Source: Daphnia pulex (Eukaryota; Arthropoda; Branchiopoda; Diplostraca; Daphniidae). Taken from it: 64,000 nt of DNA. The stretch spans positions 5,828,001 to 5,892,000 of the forward strand of contig NC_060027.1 of assembly GCF_021134715.1 (NCBI RefSeq), read 5' to 3'. The notes below the pieces were generated by a model that ran no database searches, was not told the DNA's origin, and was given only the letters and a program-made list of their open reading frames with translations. Numbering within the stretch: the stretch's first letter is position 1; every line of letters begins with the position of its first letter. This document shows, one piece after another, positions 1 to 14,500 of this stretch. Made by a program: the position numbers and the translations under genes.

Positions 1-1452
1 TCCTTGTATTCGACATCATCACGCTTGTTCCTATACGCCTTTATGCATAAACACTATACGTCTACGGTTGACACGAGTGCAGCACTAACTGGCAACAACT
101 TTCATCATTCGACAGCATCCCATCCATCCTATACGCGGAAAAAAACATTGTCTCGGCGGGATAGTTTTGGGGGGCTCGTTTGATTTTCCCGAAAAAAAAT
201 CCCCAGTTGGTGTCACGATAAAGGGAAAAAGAAATGGGAAATTTAATTCATTGTCAAAGACATTGAATTGGGTGGGATAACTGACAAGTCAACAGGAAAC
301 GAGCTTGTCACCACAACCGAAACCAGTCAGCGTCACTTAATAGTCTAGTCGCAATGTGCGTGTGTGTGTGTTAAAAGAGCCGGAAGCCTGTGCTTCTCTC
401 TGCCGAGTCTCCCCCCTCTTTTCTTATATTCTCCTCTTCTCCTGTCCTTTTATTCTCCTTCTCTCTTTCCTCCTTCTCTTCTCCCCCCTCTCTCTCTTTT
501 TCTCCAGTGAAATGTAGACAAGATTGCCTCAACAAGGTAGAAAATCGGAAATGATATACGCGGTCGCCATCAGTGAAAGATGTTCACTAACTCTCCGACA
601 CTTAACAAATCGCATAGACAAATCAATAAAATGCAGAAATATACAAGAACCACATGGCTGGCATGGCATCAAACGCTTTCAAAGCCAGCAGCACGATTGC
701 TTCCTTCCTTTCTTTTTTCTAATTCGACATCGATGAGAATCCAGCGAGAGCTGGCTGGCATCATCGATCCGATATGTGTGTGCGGTGCGCAAGCTTTATC
801 ATCACTTCTTTGTTTCCCTCCCACCAAATATTTCGGCTATTACGATTACGACTGCTTGTCCCACCACTTGAGCCCTTTCTTTCTTTCTGTTTCACACACA
901 CATTTAGTGCTACAATAATTGTGCAATCACTCAGCGTGCAAACCCCGTCGTTATCGAAATGACTCGGTGCGATAAACTGTCGGATGTGCGTCCGTCAATA
1001 TCTCGTCTGATGTCATTGTTTCAGGGCCCCACAAATGTCGTCAACTCCGTTCAGCTTTGCCACAAAATCTTCTCGTTTGAGGAAAGATCACCAAGTAGTC
1101 GGAAGTAGTAGCTACCACTGCACGTATTACACAATGTGTCGACGACGTCTATTTACACAGTGGCCGTGCACCAAACGAGTTGCCACAATACAGGAATCAC
1201 CACCACTGATGGCCCTGATTAATACCCAGAAAATCACTTTTCTTGCAACGAATTTGGTCACGACTTTCATGCCAAAATGGTGAAGACCTGACGGAAGATA
1301 AGAAATTTCAAAACGAGTCTATGTCAAACAACGACTGATTCTTTCCGCTGCTCTACAAGTCAAAAATAATGGAACGGTCTGTCAACTCGGCCCCCGTTTG
1401 ATCGGAGCGAATTTCACGCAGTAAAAATGAGAGAAAAAATACACAAACATAC
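1..1452. other. Non-coding stretch, intron side of the first minus-strand exon
   Basis: I see no convincing coding region here. Short open frames lack splice context and have low-complexity composition. From 1452 downward on the minus strand this should be intron sequence of the exon at 1453-1924, because that exon ends in a good GT donor. The next exon of that gene was not found and may lie outside the window. Confidence 0.5.
394..507 (+). repeat. Polypyrimidine (CT-rich) low-complexity tract
   Basis: More than 100 bases are almost entirely C and T, preceded by a short GT repeat near 358-372. Such tracts are common in arthropod introns and promoters. No gene function is inferred. Confidence 0.85.
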
Positions 1453-1924
1453 CTCCTGGACGATAATCGGCTCCGTCGTCAACGCAGAGATATCTGACGT
1501 AGTCTCCATTGCGGGCCCGCCAAACTTTTCCGCGAATATTCTTTTTTCCCGTCACGGCCACCGAAACGTCCTCGCAGATCGTGTCGACGTTTCCTCCTCC
1601 TCGTTCGTCTTCTATTGGACAGTCGTCAACAACTTCGGGAGGAGTTTCTACTAAATCCTCATCGTCTTCTTCTTCCGTTTTCACTCCGCGACGCCGCAAA
1701 AGTTTACGAGGCGACTCTCCATTGCTGCACGCCGCCGGAGAGTTTCTCTTCTCCGGCGTGCTCTTGCTGCTATTGTTGACACTGTCGCTATTAGTCGGTT
1801 GGATGGCACGACCAGCTGATGATAGCCCGCTTCCGGTTCCGGCACTGCTCTTACCGGCCACCACACGCGATGATGTTTTAGAAGAAGACACTATTTCACC
1901 GGCACTAGCTCCATTCGAAGTCAT
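1453..1924 (-). CDS. First coding exon of a probable Atrophin/RERE-like corepressor (start of BAH domain)
   Basis: This is one 5' coding exon read on the minus strand. I chose the ATG at 1924-1922 because the open frame beyond it has no other ATG. An acceptor (pyrimidine tract plus CAG near 1972) precedes it, so the 5' UTR is spliced. The exon ends at 1453 with a GTATGT donor in phase 1. The first ~110 residues are Ser/Thr-rich and acidic with a basic patch (KLLRRRGVK). The last ~25 residues include VWRARNGDYVRYL and end DYRPG plus a split codon starting with G. This resembles the entry to the BAH domain of RERE/Atrophin proteins, where an RPGD-like turn precedes the first BAH strand. These are nuclear transcriptional corepressors with BAH, ELM2, SANT and GATA-type domains. 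The family call rests on this short match. The rest of the gene is not visible. Confidence 0.45.
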
Positions 1925-1979
1925 TTTTCCGATTGCCAATCGACTCTTTCGACGGTTTCAACTACATGCGTACCTGGAA

Positions 1980-4900
1980 TAGAAAAAAGAATGAAAAGTT
2001 AATACTCGAATTCATGGGCTAGTTGGGATCGATTTCTGAGAAGGCTATTTATGATTAGAGTAGGATGAAGATAGAGCAAGGCTGCAAAGACTTTCTACAA
2101 ATCATTTGCCAAGAGAGACCAATTGATAAAATCTAAACATGTGAGAAAGTGACCATTGCCAGGAGAGAATAACCGCAACAGCTGGCCTTTGGCATCTTTA
2201 TTTCTTCTGATTCAATGAGCGAGACTTTGGACAATAACAAGGAAAAAAAGAAACGCGGTTTTTTCTTTTTTTGTTTTTCCTGGAACCCCCCACATTCGTC
2301 ACAGTATAAACCAAACTATGTAAAGTTTTGTTGCTTTGGTTGCTACACTGAATTAAGGATAACAACTGACATATCACTGTAGTTGTCGTCGAGTTAGAGT
2401 CAACTATTTCGATTGGGGAAAACAAAACAAAGGACACGACGATTATCGATCGCGTTCACTCGCCAACAGCCACTACTTTTTAATATTTGATGGCCAAGAT
2501 AATAAGATTTGTTCGACGTACACGTTATCTCGGGCGTAAACAGCCAACAAAAAGTTAATGAAGGTTACAAATTTGCCCGAGGAAAACGAATATAGTATGC
2601 GTGAAAAGAGCTTCTAATCCGAGTCAAGAAATGAGACGAAAGTGGTGAGAACAGGAAGTAAAATTTCCAAGTCAACACGACAGCGGAAGTGGAGACAACA
2701 TTTTCTATCCAGGATGTCTAAAATCCCTTGTAGAAGTTGAAAACATTCCTGGGCGAAAAACTTGTTAGAAAAGACTTATCTTTTATTTATCTACGATTCC
2801 TCACGCTCGCCCACCCTTTTCCGCTTTCAACGGGGGGGATCTCTACAAAATTCGGAGACCATCACATACGTACAAGTCGAACGGCCAAAAAAAGCCCATT
2901 GCTTGTAGACTCTTGACAGTGTTGATCAAGGAAACCGGTAGTAGAATCCCGTTAGAAATATCCGATAAGGTGTACTACCCGTAGCCATTTTCATTAATAC
3001 AACTAAGCCATTTTGGTTGGGTTGCATTACTCGCCTTGAAACCAACCATCCAAGTTACGACATAATTCTATAATTATCGGCCGCCAAACCAACGAAAAAT
3101 GTTCTTAAAAGGCTAAGAATTCTATTCAACCCCAAAAGAAGAAAAAAAGAAAAGAAATCTTATTTTTATGCGTCGATCCGAGTGTCAGTAGATAATGATG
3201 CTAATGTAACACAGGCGACCGAGTGACTGACGTGACGTTCATACGAAAAAAAAAAAGCTGAAATCGCTTCTGGCGGCTTGAAGGGTTGAGGGGCCCCCCT
3301 TTTTCTAGAACACCCCCCCCCCCCTCAGGACACAGAACAATTGAATAACATGCACTACGCCCCCTACTTTGATCCCTTTACAGTTTACACAGCCATCGTA
3401 ACTAATGGCGAGTCGATATTTCATAACGACGACGAGAGATTGTGCGACATTTATCGTCCACTTGAGATTACAACACTTTGGGTCTGAAATAAAAGTAAAC
3501 TCTGCTGATCTGCAAATGAACACAAAACAGCTGTGTCGTTTGTTGATAAAAATGGAGGAATAGAAACAAAGGCCGAAACACAAAAACACAAAAAGTCGTT
3601 AAAAGACGTAAGAATGCAGCCAGTTGATTACGGGAAAACGGTTTCGGCGTAAAGTTCACACATGTTTTTCTCCTGCAACTAATCTGCCATATGTTACAAG
3701 AGAAAGAAAGAGAGAAAGAGAAAAAGGCAATTGATTGCCAACTGCTGTACATCATTCAAAGAACAATCAGGGTGGAGGGAGGGAGACGCCTTGGAGATTC
3801 TCAACTATGAACGATCGATATTAATGAGACGGGCTGTTATCACGCTGGGTGTGTCTAGTATATAGTACATATATATACGTATATATATTGGTTAGCATGG
3901 ATATAGAAACATTTGATAGATAGGAATTTTCTCAAGTGCGCCTCTGGTGAGAGTACAAGAATCCCTCGAGGGCACCATTTGGACAGGAGGAGACCTATGT
4001 TCCAGAGAGAGAGAGAGGAGGGGGGAAGGCTAAAGAATAGAAAATGTGTGTGTGTGTGTGTACTGGAACAACCATCAACCTTTCTTCAATGGGGAAAAAC
4101 GGGCCAACTAAAAAAATAATATGGGAGAGCAGCAGAGAAGAACGGCGCTCACAAAACGACCACGCCGAGATTAAAAAATGAACTTCCCCCCCCCCCCCAT
4201 TTTTCTGAAGCTGCACTTTTATTTCAAACAGATTCGAGAGTCAATAGAACCATTTTTTAGTCAATCAATCACGTTTCTCCGGCCCACCAAAAACAATCGT
4301 GGTAGTTTAAAAAACATGGTCGGCTAAAAAAGACTTTTGCCCGTCATGGACGAGCAGCAGCAGTTAAGTGGGGCAGATGTTTTCCATCTCTCGCTCAAAT
4401 GACAAATAAAAAGGTGCAACGGTAGCGATTCCTTGGTCGAGAGACAAGTGATTTGTAATATTATTCTTTCTATCCAGTCTGTCGAGATGCTTTTGCTGAA
4501 TTGACGAGCGATTCACCGAAATGCTCCAAAAACGCCATATGGAATTATGGGCGTCTACAGGGAATGGCGGGCCCATGAGGAGGGGAGAAAAAGCCTAGGA
4601 AATGTGACAAATCTTTTGTTTCGAATTTCGCCAATACTTTACTAGTGGACTACAAGCTTTTTCATTTCAGAGCTGCCAAATTTGTTTTCACCAAGTCACC
4701 CAGAAAAAAAGACCCGAACTTGACACTGACGATCGTTTTAACTTGAAACAAAAAAATGAAACCGACGACTACCAAAAGATCAGCCGAAACAAAAAGAAAA
4801 TTACCTTGGAAAAAGTTGAAGTGAAATTTCCAGGTTTGATTCGATCGAAGATCCGACGAACGTTTGATTGCTAATCCGAAAAAGATGACAAGTGAAATGA

Positions 4901-7900
4901 TGAAAACAATGTTCTTCCGGTCATGTTTCTAATTTGGCACACATGCTACAACACACTTTTCAATCTGGGCAAAAATGAAAAAAAGAACCAACAAATTTGG
5001 TAGTGGTGGGGGGTTTGTGCAAGTTAGGCAAAGGCGACCGTCGTTCCCACGTGCGACTAGCTGTGAGCCAAGCGGGGGCTATACTGACTGACAAAAGCTA
5101 CGAGAAAGGAGGGGACAGCGAGCGGCGGGCTGGCTACAAGAGAGCCCCTGGTGGCAAATGGTGGACTTGGAATTTGGAATCCCCTTTCCTCTCGTTCTTC
5201 AATGTCAATGCCTCCTCCTCCTCCTCTCCTTTAGTCGACTTGCCAAGTCGGGGTATCTCCCCCCCCCCCTCCTCCTCTCCCAGAAACAACAAAGAAAGTT
5301 GGATTACATTTTCTCTTATATTTGGAATAAAACAGCGACTGCTGCCTCCTCCTCCTCCTGGGTGATTTTGTATGCAGCTCACTTATTTACGCTTTGATTA
5401 TAACTGGAAATCAGACTCGGCTATTCTCTTTCAAAACTAGCTATTTTAATTACGACATTTTTTTAAATAGACTGTATATAACAAAAATCGATATGTCTTA
5501 ACTGTAGAATAAATTATAGCCATCCGAGTACGACCACGATCACAAACCTTTTTTTCCCTAGGAAGAAAAAGATTTTTTGGTTAATTTCGTTCTTCAAGTT
5601 TAACGCTGTCACATCTAGGCCATCCTATTTGAAACAAAATGAAACAGTTGTTTTTGAGGCTTCATCGCGTACTGGGAGAAATTTCAACACAACGCAGTGT
5701 AATATATTAACATTTGTCCAAATGTTACGTTACAATGTGTGACATAACACTTGTTATGAGTCTATCGTGTCTACAGCTATTTTATTGATTTTCTTGTATC
5801 ACGACGATATGCTGTCGATGATTGTCGATTGATGCGCATCACCGGTATACAACCGCATCACAAGTTTACAAAAGAAGGCCTATCTAGAGTATCTACTTAT
5901 CTATGGAAGCAAACTCAAAAATTTGACGTAATTTTACACGTAAAATCGTTTTGTTGCGAGCGAAGCATCTTATTTAATAAATGTTTCGAACGTTATTTGC
6001 AATTTTCGTCAATATGCCAACCCCCAAATGGTCTATCACACAGGGGAAGTGATGAAGAAAACAGATACTACGCTGCGTTGTGCAGCTGAAGCCCTGATTT
6101 GTTAAAAGCTTCCAGCGTCCATCACACACACACACACACACTGTATAACGGTCGTCACTTCTCACTTATTCTTTCCCCCCTCGACTCTTCTCCGTATATA
6201 CCCCACTACTTTCATCCGAGCTTTTATCCTCTCTCCCTTTACTATTAGATTTCTGCCACCCACATTTCTTTTTTTTGCTCTTCGATCCATTCAGTCATTT
6301 CATAGAAACTTTAATGAAATCAAATTTTACGACTGATGATATTTACATTGCATGTGTAATTTTCAAAAACTGGCTTATATTATATTACATTTTTGTTTGG
6401 TTCCAATTTTGTTATCGAACAATTTTGTTTTCATATCAATACGCATTTTTAACTAAAAGGGGACGTTATAATAAAATTTTTCAAAAACATTTCACTTAGT
6501 CGTCTCACACCCGTTACGCTGCATATAAAATGAAGTACAGCGCCGTGCCAAGAATGTGCGGTATGGGATATCGACTTTTCGATATACTCACATTGTGCAG
6601 TACAAAGAAATATTGGTTGAACGACTTGATGTATGACCAGTGCACGACGCTAATTAAAAAAAAAAAACATCTACGTATACATTCTGGGAAATAGATTCAA
6701 TAAGTATATTTATTTATTTATTACTTACCTATAAATTATAATATAATAATGGAATCGGCAAATTAATTTGAAAGGGCAGCAGCATCTAACACAGTATAAC
6801 AAAAAGCAATTTTTTTATTAAGCACTAAAAATCATGTTGACGACTGGTCTCTCTATCGTAAATAGCATTTAGGTGTAAACGATTTCCAGTTTTAAAACGC
6901 GAAGATTTGATGTGGTTAGGTTTCTCATATATTTAGTTTAAGATGCGTGTCGTGATGGCTAGACTTGCAGTGCGATCGTTTAGCTACATTTGCCATACAC
7001 AACAGGAATATCAATAACTAGAATACCGTAACAAATCAATCGATTTATCAATAAGCGAGGTTTTCTGTATGACATAACTAAAATAGTGCGCATTCAGCAA
7101 GATAAACGGTTGTTCACCACGAAATAAGTAAATAAGTAGCCAATTCCCTCATTCTTTCACATTCCGATTTCATAAAGAAAAACGCTACGACTACAGTGCA
7201 GATGGTTGGGCTTTGCGGATGGGTTCTTTTTTAAATTAAAATGTTAATTTTTTTTCACGGTGAATTGGAACGACTGTCGTTGAATCAAAAAACGTAGAAT
7301 TTTACGGACAATCACTTAGTACCGATCGCAATCTCATTACTTCTTTAGTTTACGAAATATTTACATAACATAACTAAAAAAGCTAAAAAAATCTTTTTTG
7401 TAGCAGTTTTCTCGGAAACTAGACAATTTAAAAATAAACTAATTATAAATTAAGCTTACAGCCATTCGTTTTCAACCGTTTTTCGTCATCTGGCTTCTGA
7501 GTCTCGAGATATTAACAATTAAATTTTACAGAAATATTTTTGGTTTTTTACTTTTCGGCCATCATTCTTCATGCCACCTGGCGTTTAAAGAAAGAAACCT
7601 TAGCCTAAGGCCTAGTCATTTGCAGAAAAGAAATAAAGATTCATTTTTATGGTGAATCGTGAAAAATGCACGTTTGCAATTTCAATGCAATGCAAAATTT
7701 CAAATTTCAAAGAGTCAAAAAGGTCAAAAATAAAAAAGTTGGTTCCATTGAAGGCTAGGTGGCTTCGAGGATGATCAACTCAGTTTCACCAATCATCAAT
7801 CAACAAAATTCAAAATGAAAATGAAAATCGAACACAAGTAATGTTTTAAAAATAAGTTCTCGTCAAATAAAAAAGAACAACACAAATTTTTTTAAACTGT

Positions 7901-8585
7901 TTACTTTTAAAAAATGAGAAACCAAAAAAATAAATTTGCTTGCTCGAGCAAAATTTTACTTAATTGATCGATATGTACAATTGTTTGGTTTATCGCGGCA
8001 GATTTACCGGGACAGAAATCTTTTACATTGATCGCGGAATCAAATATAACATTTTGATCGCAATCGCAATATTTTTTTACGCTGCATAAAAAGGATAAAC
8101 TGACTAATTGTTTTTACATTTTATTTTTTTACGGCAGATGGAGTAAGAAAAAGTGTTCGCAGAAAATTTGATCACGATCAATTCATTTCAAAATAATGTT
8201 AGTGAGAACATGGTGAGAATCAGAATGAAAAAAATGATGAAACAGCAAGTCTGGATTGCGCTAATCTCCGTTCTAGACTTGTTTGTAACCAAGAGGGAAT
8301 CTTTGAGACTTTGACTCGGACAGCGGTGGCGCCAAGTGACAGGAAACAAAAAGATCGATTTTTAAGCGCTCACATGGTCCCAGCCGCAAGCAGCCGCAAG
8401 TGCTCAACAGAGAATAGGTCGAAAATCTATTTTGTATGTGGCTCCATTCTCTGTATATCTGCCGAGTCTGCAGTCTTCTGATTTCTGACTTGACTTCTGC
8501 TGGTCGTGGAACAACGGTGGATAGATAAGTTGCATGGTCCCGATTGCAATTCTCAATTTCATCAGAAACAGAAAGTCGAATAGAA
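1980..8585. other. Long AT-rich non-coding region between the minus-strand gene and EPRS
   Basis: No protein gene could be supported in these 6.6 kb. It contains simple-sequence tracts: C-runs near 3306 and 4187, GT near 4046, an AT palindromic tract near 3868-3890, CTCC repeats near 5210-5360 and CA near 6122. A good minus-strand donor (CCAAG then GTAATT) at 4805/4804 could end a non-coding 5' exon of the gene at 1453-1924; this is speculative. The segment just before 8586 should contain the EPRS promoter, but I see no diagnostic element. Confidence 0.5.
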
Positions 8586-11500
8586 ATGGCTGTCGTGTTA
8601 AGCGTTTCGAAAACTAGTGCACCCGTTGGTATGTATACATGATTTTATGTTGTCATTAATTTTTTATCTAAACAATTTTTCAATCGTTCACAGGAACACT
8701 TCTCTTAACTGAATATGTGAGGCCCGTGTTACCGGTTAACTTTATATGGGAAAAGGATTTTTCTTTGAAAATTAACAATGATTTGGTTTTGACTTGTCCA
8801 TCAAGTTGTAATCGCTATTTTGCTAGATGTTCTGGATCACTTAACTTATATGGATCTTCCCTTCTCGAAAGAACTGAAGTAATGTGGTTTTTAAACCTTA
8901 AAAAAAATGACATTGTAATAATATTTCATTCCAGGTTGATCATTGGATTAGTTTTGCCAGTGGACTTAAAGGAAGTGATGAAGATCTTTCAAAAATTGAA
9001 AAGGCATTATTCATGGCCACATTTATCGTTGGGGAGAATATTACAGCTGCCGATTTAGTTCTTTGGGGATCTCTTTTTGGTAGGATCTTGAATTATTAAT
9101 TTTTAAATATTACTGAATTATGTTGATTTATATTTGTAAATAATCTAATTCAAACAATTTATTTTTAAAATAGTTTCTGGTCAATGTCATCTAAGAAATC
9201 AGGATTCTAACCAGTATGTGAATATCAAAAGATGGTATAAATTGATTGAAAGTCAGGAATTGGTGAAAAAAGTCGTGAAGAATCTTCCTGAAGATGTCAA
9301 AGTTACAAGTCGCACTTCCCCTAACCACGGTTCTTCTACTTCAACCCGAAAAGAAGAAGGAAAGTTTGTGGATCTTCCAGGAGCCGAAGAAGGCAAAGTC
9401 GTTGTCCGTTTCCCACCTGAAGCTAGCGGGTAATTTAGAATCCGAGTTTTTTAATGAATTCTTTTAAATTTTCCCTTTTATTTTGTAGCTATCTTCATAT
9501 CGGTCACGCAAAAGCCGCGTTGCTTAATCAGTACTATCAACAACTCTTCAAAGGAACGCTTATTATGCGATTTGATGATACTAATCCTGCCAAAGAAAAT
9601 GCCGAGTTCGAAAAAGTTATCCTTGAAGATTTGGAAATGTTGCAGATTAAGTATGATAAATTGACCCACACTTCTGATCACTTCGATTTGATTGAACGAT
9701 ACTGCGAGCAAATGCTGAAAGAAGGCAAGGCTTATATCGATAATACTGATCCTGAGACCATGAAGCAAGAAAGAGATCAAAAATTGGAGTCGAAAAACCG
9801 CGTAAACAGTAAGTTTAAAAACTCACGAATATTGAATAATGAAATTTTTAATCATAATTTTATTTTATTTTAAAGGTGTCGATAAAAATTTTGCTCTTTG
9901 GAAGGAAATGAAAAACGGAACTGATATTGGTCTGAAGTGTTGTGTCCGAGCCAAAATTGACATGCAGTCGGTGAACGGTTGTATGAGAGACCCTACAATG
10001 TATCGTTGCAAACCAGAACCCCATGTCCGAACCGGTTACAAATATAAGTAAGTATCGTAATATGAAGAATATGATCTTTATCTGATATTAATTATTTAAA
10101 TTTTCTTAGAGTATACCCAACGTACGACTTTGCTTGCCCTATCGTCGACAGCATTGAAGGTGTAACACATGCATTAAGAACGACCGAGTACCACGATCGA
10201 GATGATCAATATTATTGGTTCATTGAAGCCCTGAATTTACGAAAGCCCTATATTTGGGAATACGCTCGCCTTAGCATGATTAATACTGTTCTCTCTAAAC
10301 GCAAACTGACATGGTTTGTCCAAAACGGCCATGTTGATGGATGGGATGATCCTCGATTCCCAACCGTTCGTGGCGTTCTTCGTCATGGAATGACCGTCGA
10401 AGGATTAAAACAGTTTATTATAGCTCAAGGATCTTCACGCTCAGTTGTTCAAATGGAGTGGGACAAAATTTGGTCATTTAACAAAAAAATCATTGACCCG
10501 ATAGCCCCTCGCTACACGGCATTGGAAAGAAACACTGTTAAAGTACATGTTCGCGGCGTTAAAGAGACGTGTGTTACTGCCGCATTGCACCCGAAGAATC
10601 CAGATGTTGGTTCCAAAGAAGTCTGGATGAGTGATGAGGTATTAATTGATTTAGCAGACGTGGAAAGCCTTCGAGTGGGAGAAAATGCCACTTTTATCAA
10701 TTGGGGAAATCTTCGAATTGTCAGCATTAACAAGTACTATAATTTATGCCAATATTTTTAACAAGTAATTTGAGATACATTCTTTGACTGATTTACAGAG
10801 GCAAAGATGGTGTGTCCGTTGAAGCTGAACCAAACCTAGATGACAAGGATTACAAAAAAACACCGAAATTAACTTGGATTTCCAATACTGAGAAGGCTAG
10901 GCCAATTCCCTGTGTCTCAGTATTTTTTGATCACATCATTTCTAAACCAGTGCTTGCAAAAGATGAAGACTTTAAACAGTACATCAATACGAACACACGG
11001 GTGAGAAATAATTTTTTTTTAAATAATAATTTTTGTTATTTGTCAGTTTAATCTTAATGATCTTCATTTTTTTTTCCCTTATACAGACTGAGGTGTTGAT
11101 GCTGGGCGATCCAGAACTCATCAAGGTGAAGAAAGGTGACATAATTCAGCTCCAGAGACGTGGATTTTTCATTTGTGATTCTCCTTATGAGCCTATCAGG
11201 TAAAAACTTTATAATAGTAATTTGACTTTTACTGTATTTTACTACTTGTCAATTTTTTTAGCACTCATAGTTGTCGTGAGGCACCTATCATTCTGTTCTC
11301 GATTCCAGACGGTTCGAAACCTGTTGAACCAGCAAAAACTACTACCGTAGCATCTTCAAAAAAAGCCGTATGTATAATTTCTTGTTTTTTTTACCTATTT
11401 TGTTAATTAGCATTAATTCTGTTGTTTTTTTTTATCGTTAAATAAGTAAGTAAAAAAAAATAGCTTTTGATTTTTGAACCAGTTTGAAAATCGTCCGCTT

Positions 11501-14500
11501 TTGCGCAAGATTTCGGATTCATTTTTTGAAATTTGGAATCCTGCGACTATATTATAGAACTGATGTATCTGTTAGGCAAAAGGTGGCACTAAAAGAGTCT
11601 TAAAACTGTTGTAGCGTCATCAGGTACAAGTAGAAACATGGTACACATATAACGTCCGAGTCCCATTTCCGGTACGTCATCTAGGGGAGTGGCCGCGATT
11701 TAAGATAAAACTATTTTTCTTCCGAGGACTTTTAAATGTTTTCTTCCTACCCATCTAGTAAATTAAAACGTGATCCTTTTGATTGATGATTTGTTCTAAG
11801 GTGATTTAATTTAAAAGAAATACGTATTTTTTTAAAAATTAACAATAATGGTAGAAAGTTCAAGTTTATTGGCAGAAATCACTTATGATTTAGTAAATGT
11901 ACCTTTTTATGTAATTTTTTTTACTGAGAGACTCGTTTACATTACGCCACGTTTGTTGATTTCTTTATGGATTGCATCTAATATCTAATTTTTTTTAACG
12001 TCTAAAGCAGAGTTCATGGTTTGTGTTTAAAAAAATTTGTTGTTATTATTCAGTCGGCCAGGTGGCGCTAGTGACTAAATGTCCGAATCCTCCAATTATT
12101 ATGCACTTACCATGCACTCTCTATATAACAGGTGTCTGTTATGTTACGAACTGCCAAGTTTGAGTGTCTTGTAATAATTTAAATTTGAAGTTTATTGCTT
12201 TAAAATAATCTTTCACCTGGTATTATCTTTAGTATTCTAAGGTGTTGATGCAATTGTTGAATGAATTCAAATTATTTTCTGAAATCTGATATTTATAGGT
12301 CATTTCAGAAATTTCCAAACCCAAGGAAGTTGAGAAAGCAGCTGTTCAGACTAAAGAAGTTGATGTTAAATCTCTACATGAACAAGTGAAAACTCAAGGG
12401 GAAAAGGTTCGAGATTTGAAAGCAAACAAGGCAGACAAGGTATTCTATAAAAAAAACTTTGTTAAAACTTCATACTTCATACAACTTTGTTTTAGACTCA
12501 AATTGACACTGCTGTCAAGGAGTTACTTGCATTGAAAAGCAAGTTTAAGTTGGCAACCGGCATGGAGTGGAAGGCGGATAGTGCAATCCCAAGTCAAGTG
12601 GAGAAACAAGACAACGATTCAACATTAAATGTAGATAAACTTGATGCTGCCATTAAAGCATGTGGAGATAAAGTGAGAGATTTGAAAGCAAAGAAAGCTG
12701 ACAAGGTACTATAATTAGTTGGTGTATGGGTAAAACTTAACCTAATATTTTTTTTTATTTGACTTTATTCAGGGTGAGATTGATGCAGCTGTCAAAGAAT
12801 TACTCTCTCTCAAAGCTTCTTTCAAAAGTAGTTTTGGTGTGGAATGGGGTCCAAATGTGGCTTCCTCTCTTGCACCAGCTAATGCACCTATTAGTACTCC
12901 TACATCTACTAACCAAGATTCTCTAAGCATTCAGATCAAAGAATGTGGTGATAAAGTGAGAGACTTGAAAGCTAAGAAAGCTGAAAAAGTATGTACACTT
13001 ACTAAATTGAAACAAAAGTTTTCTCCTAATAAATAATAAAACTTTTCTGATTATATTTTTAAGGCCGAAATCGACTCCGCAGTAAAAGCTCTCCTGACCC
13101 TAAAATCATCGTATAAGGCACTAACCGGAGTAGAATGGAATCCCAATTTGGTACCAGCGCCCGCAAATAAATTGGCCCCAACCCCGGTCGCAACCTCGGG
13201 CACGAGTGATTCTCTCAGTGTGCAGATCACCGAGTGTGGGAGTAAAGTGAGAGATTTGAAAGCCAATAAAGCTGCGAAGGTATATTATTTTATTATTTAC
13301 GGTCACAAGTTTATGAATGAACAACCAATGTAGAATAAACTTTCTTCTGCTCGAAACTACATAATCGGCCACTTCTAGCAAACCGCTAGATGAACTTTAT
13401 GTTCCTGAATTCACTGTTGACTAAATTCAATTACTTTTGTTCGTTTTTTCGAAAGGGTGAAATTGACACGGCTGTCAAAGAACTGTTGAGCTTGAAGGCT
13501 ACCTACAAAGCTACTACTGGATTGGAATGGAAACCAACTACAACAACAGAAAATAAATCGGCTGTAGATCCTGCTGTTAAAAAAGAAGCACCTGTTAAGA
13601 AAATGGAAAAGGTATATACTTATAACAGGTCAATAGCTCCCTTTTTTTAACTTTGAAAAATAAAATAATTTGTTTAAGGAAAAGAAACAAGAACCAAAGA
13701 GTAAAGAGAAGAAAAGTGAAGCAAAGAATAGTGAAGAAACGAGTAGTGGACTCAAAAAGCAGACTCGTTTGGGCTTAGAAGCTAAAAAAGACGAAAACCT
13801 TGCCGAATGGTATTCACAGGTAATTCAATATACTTGAATTTTCCAATATAAATTTGAGTAAAAACGTGTTCCTAATTTTTTAACAAACAGGTTATCACCA
13901 AAGCCGAAATGATCGAGTACTATGATGTGAGCGGTTGCTACATTCTTCGACCATGGGCTTACGCCATTTGGGAATCTATTAAAGATTTTTTCGATGCCGA
14001 GATCAAGAAGCTTGGTGTTCAAAATTGCTACTTCCCCATGTTTGTTTCTCATCATGCCCTAGAGAAAGAGAAGACTCACATTGCCGACTTTGCTCCTGAA
14101 GTAGCGTGGGTTACCAAATCTGGTAACAGCGATCTTGCTGAACCTATTGCTATCCGACCCACGAGTGAAACGGTTATGTATCCTGCTTATGCAAAGTGGA
14201 TTCAATCTCATCGCGATTTACCTCTTAAGTTGAATCAGTGGAATAACGTCGTTGTAAGTTATTAATCAAAAATTGCGATTTTAATTTACTTATTGTTTTG
14301 GAAACTTTTTCATCTATTGTTTCCCCTAGCGCTGGGAATTCAAACATCCACAACCTTTTTTACGCACGCGTGAATTCCTATGGCAAGAGGGTCATACAGC
14401 TTTTGCTACCGCTAAGGAAGCTGAAGAAGAAGTTTTTCAAATTTTGGAACTTTACAGCCAAGTATACACAGACCTGATGGCAATTCCCGTAATCAAAGGA

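Noticed and set aside
1427..1982. Plus-strand frames opposite the first exon
   Set aside because: They are shadows of the minus-strand coding exon, with Ser-rich repeats caused by its acidic codons.
4997..5397. Overlapping open frames of 79-122 codons on both strands
   Set aside because: They come from CTCC/GGAG low-complexity sequence, have no domain and no splice context.
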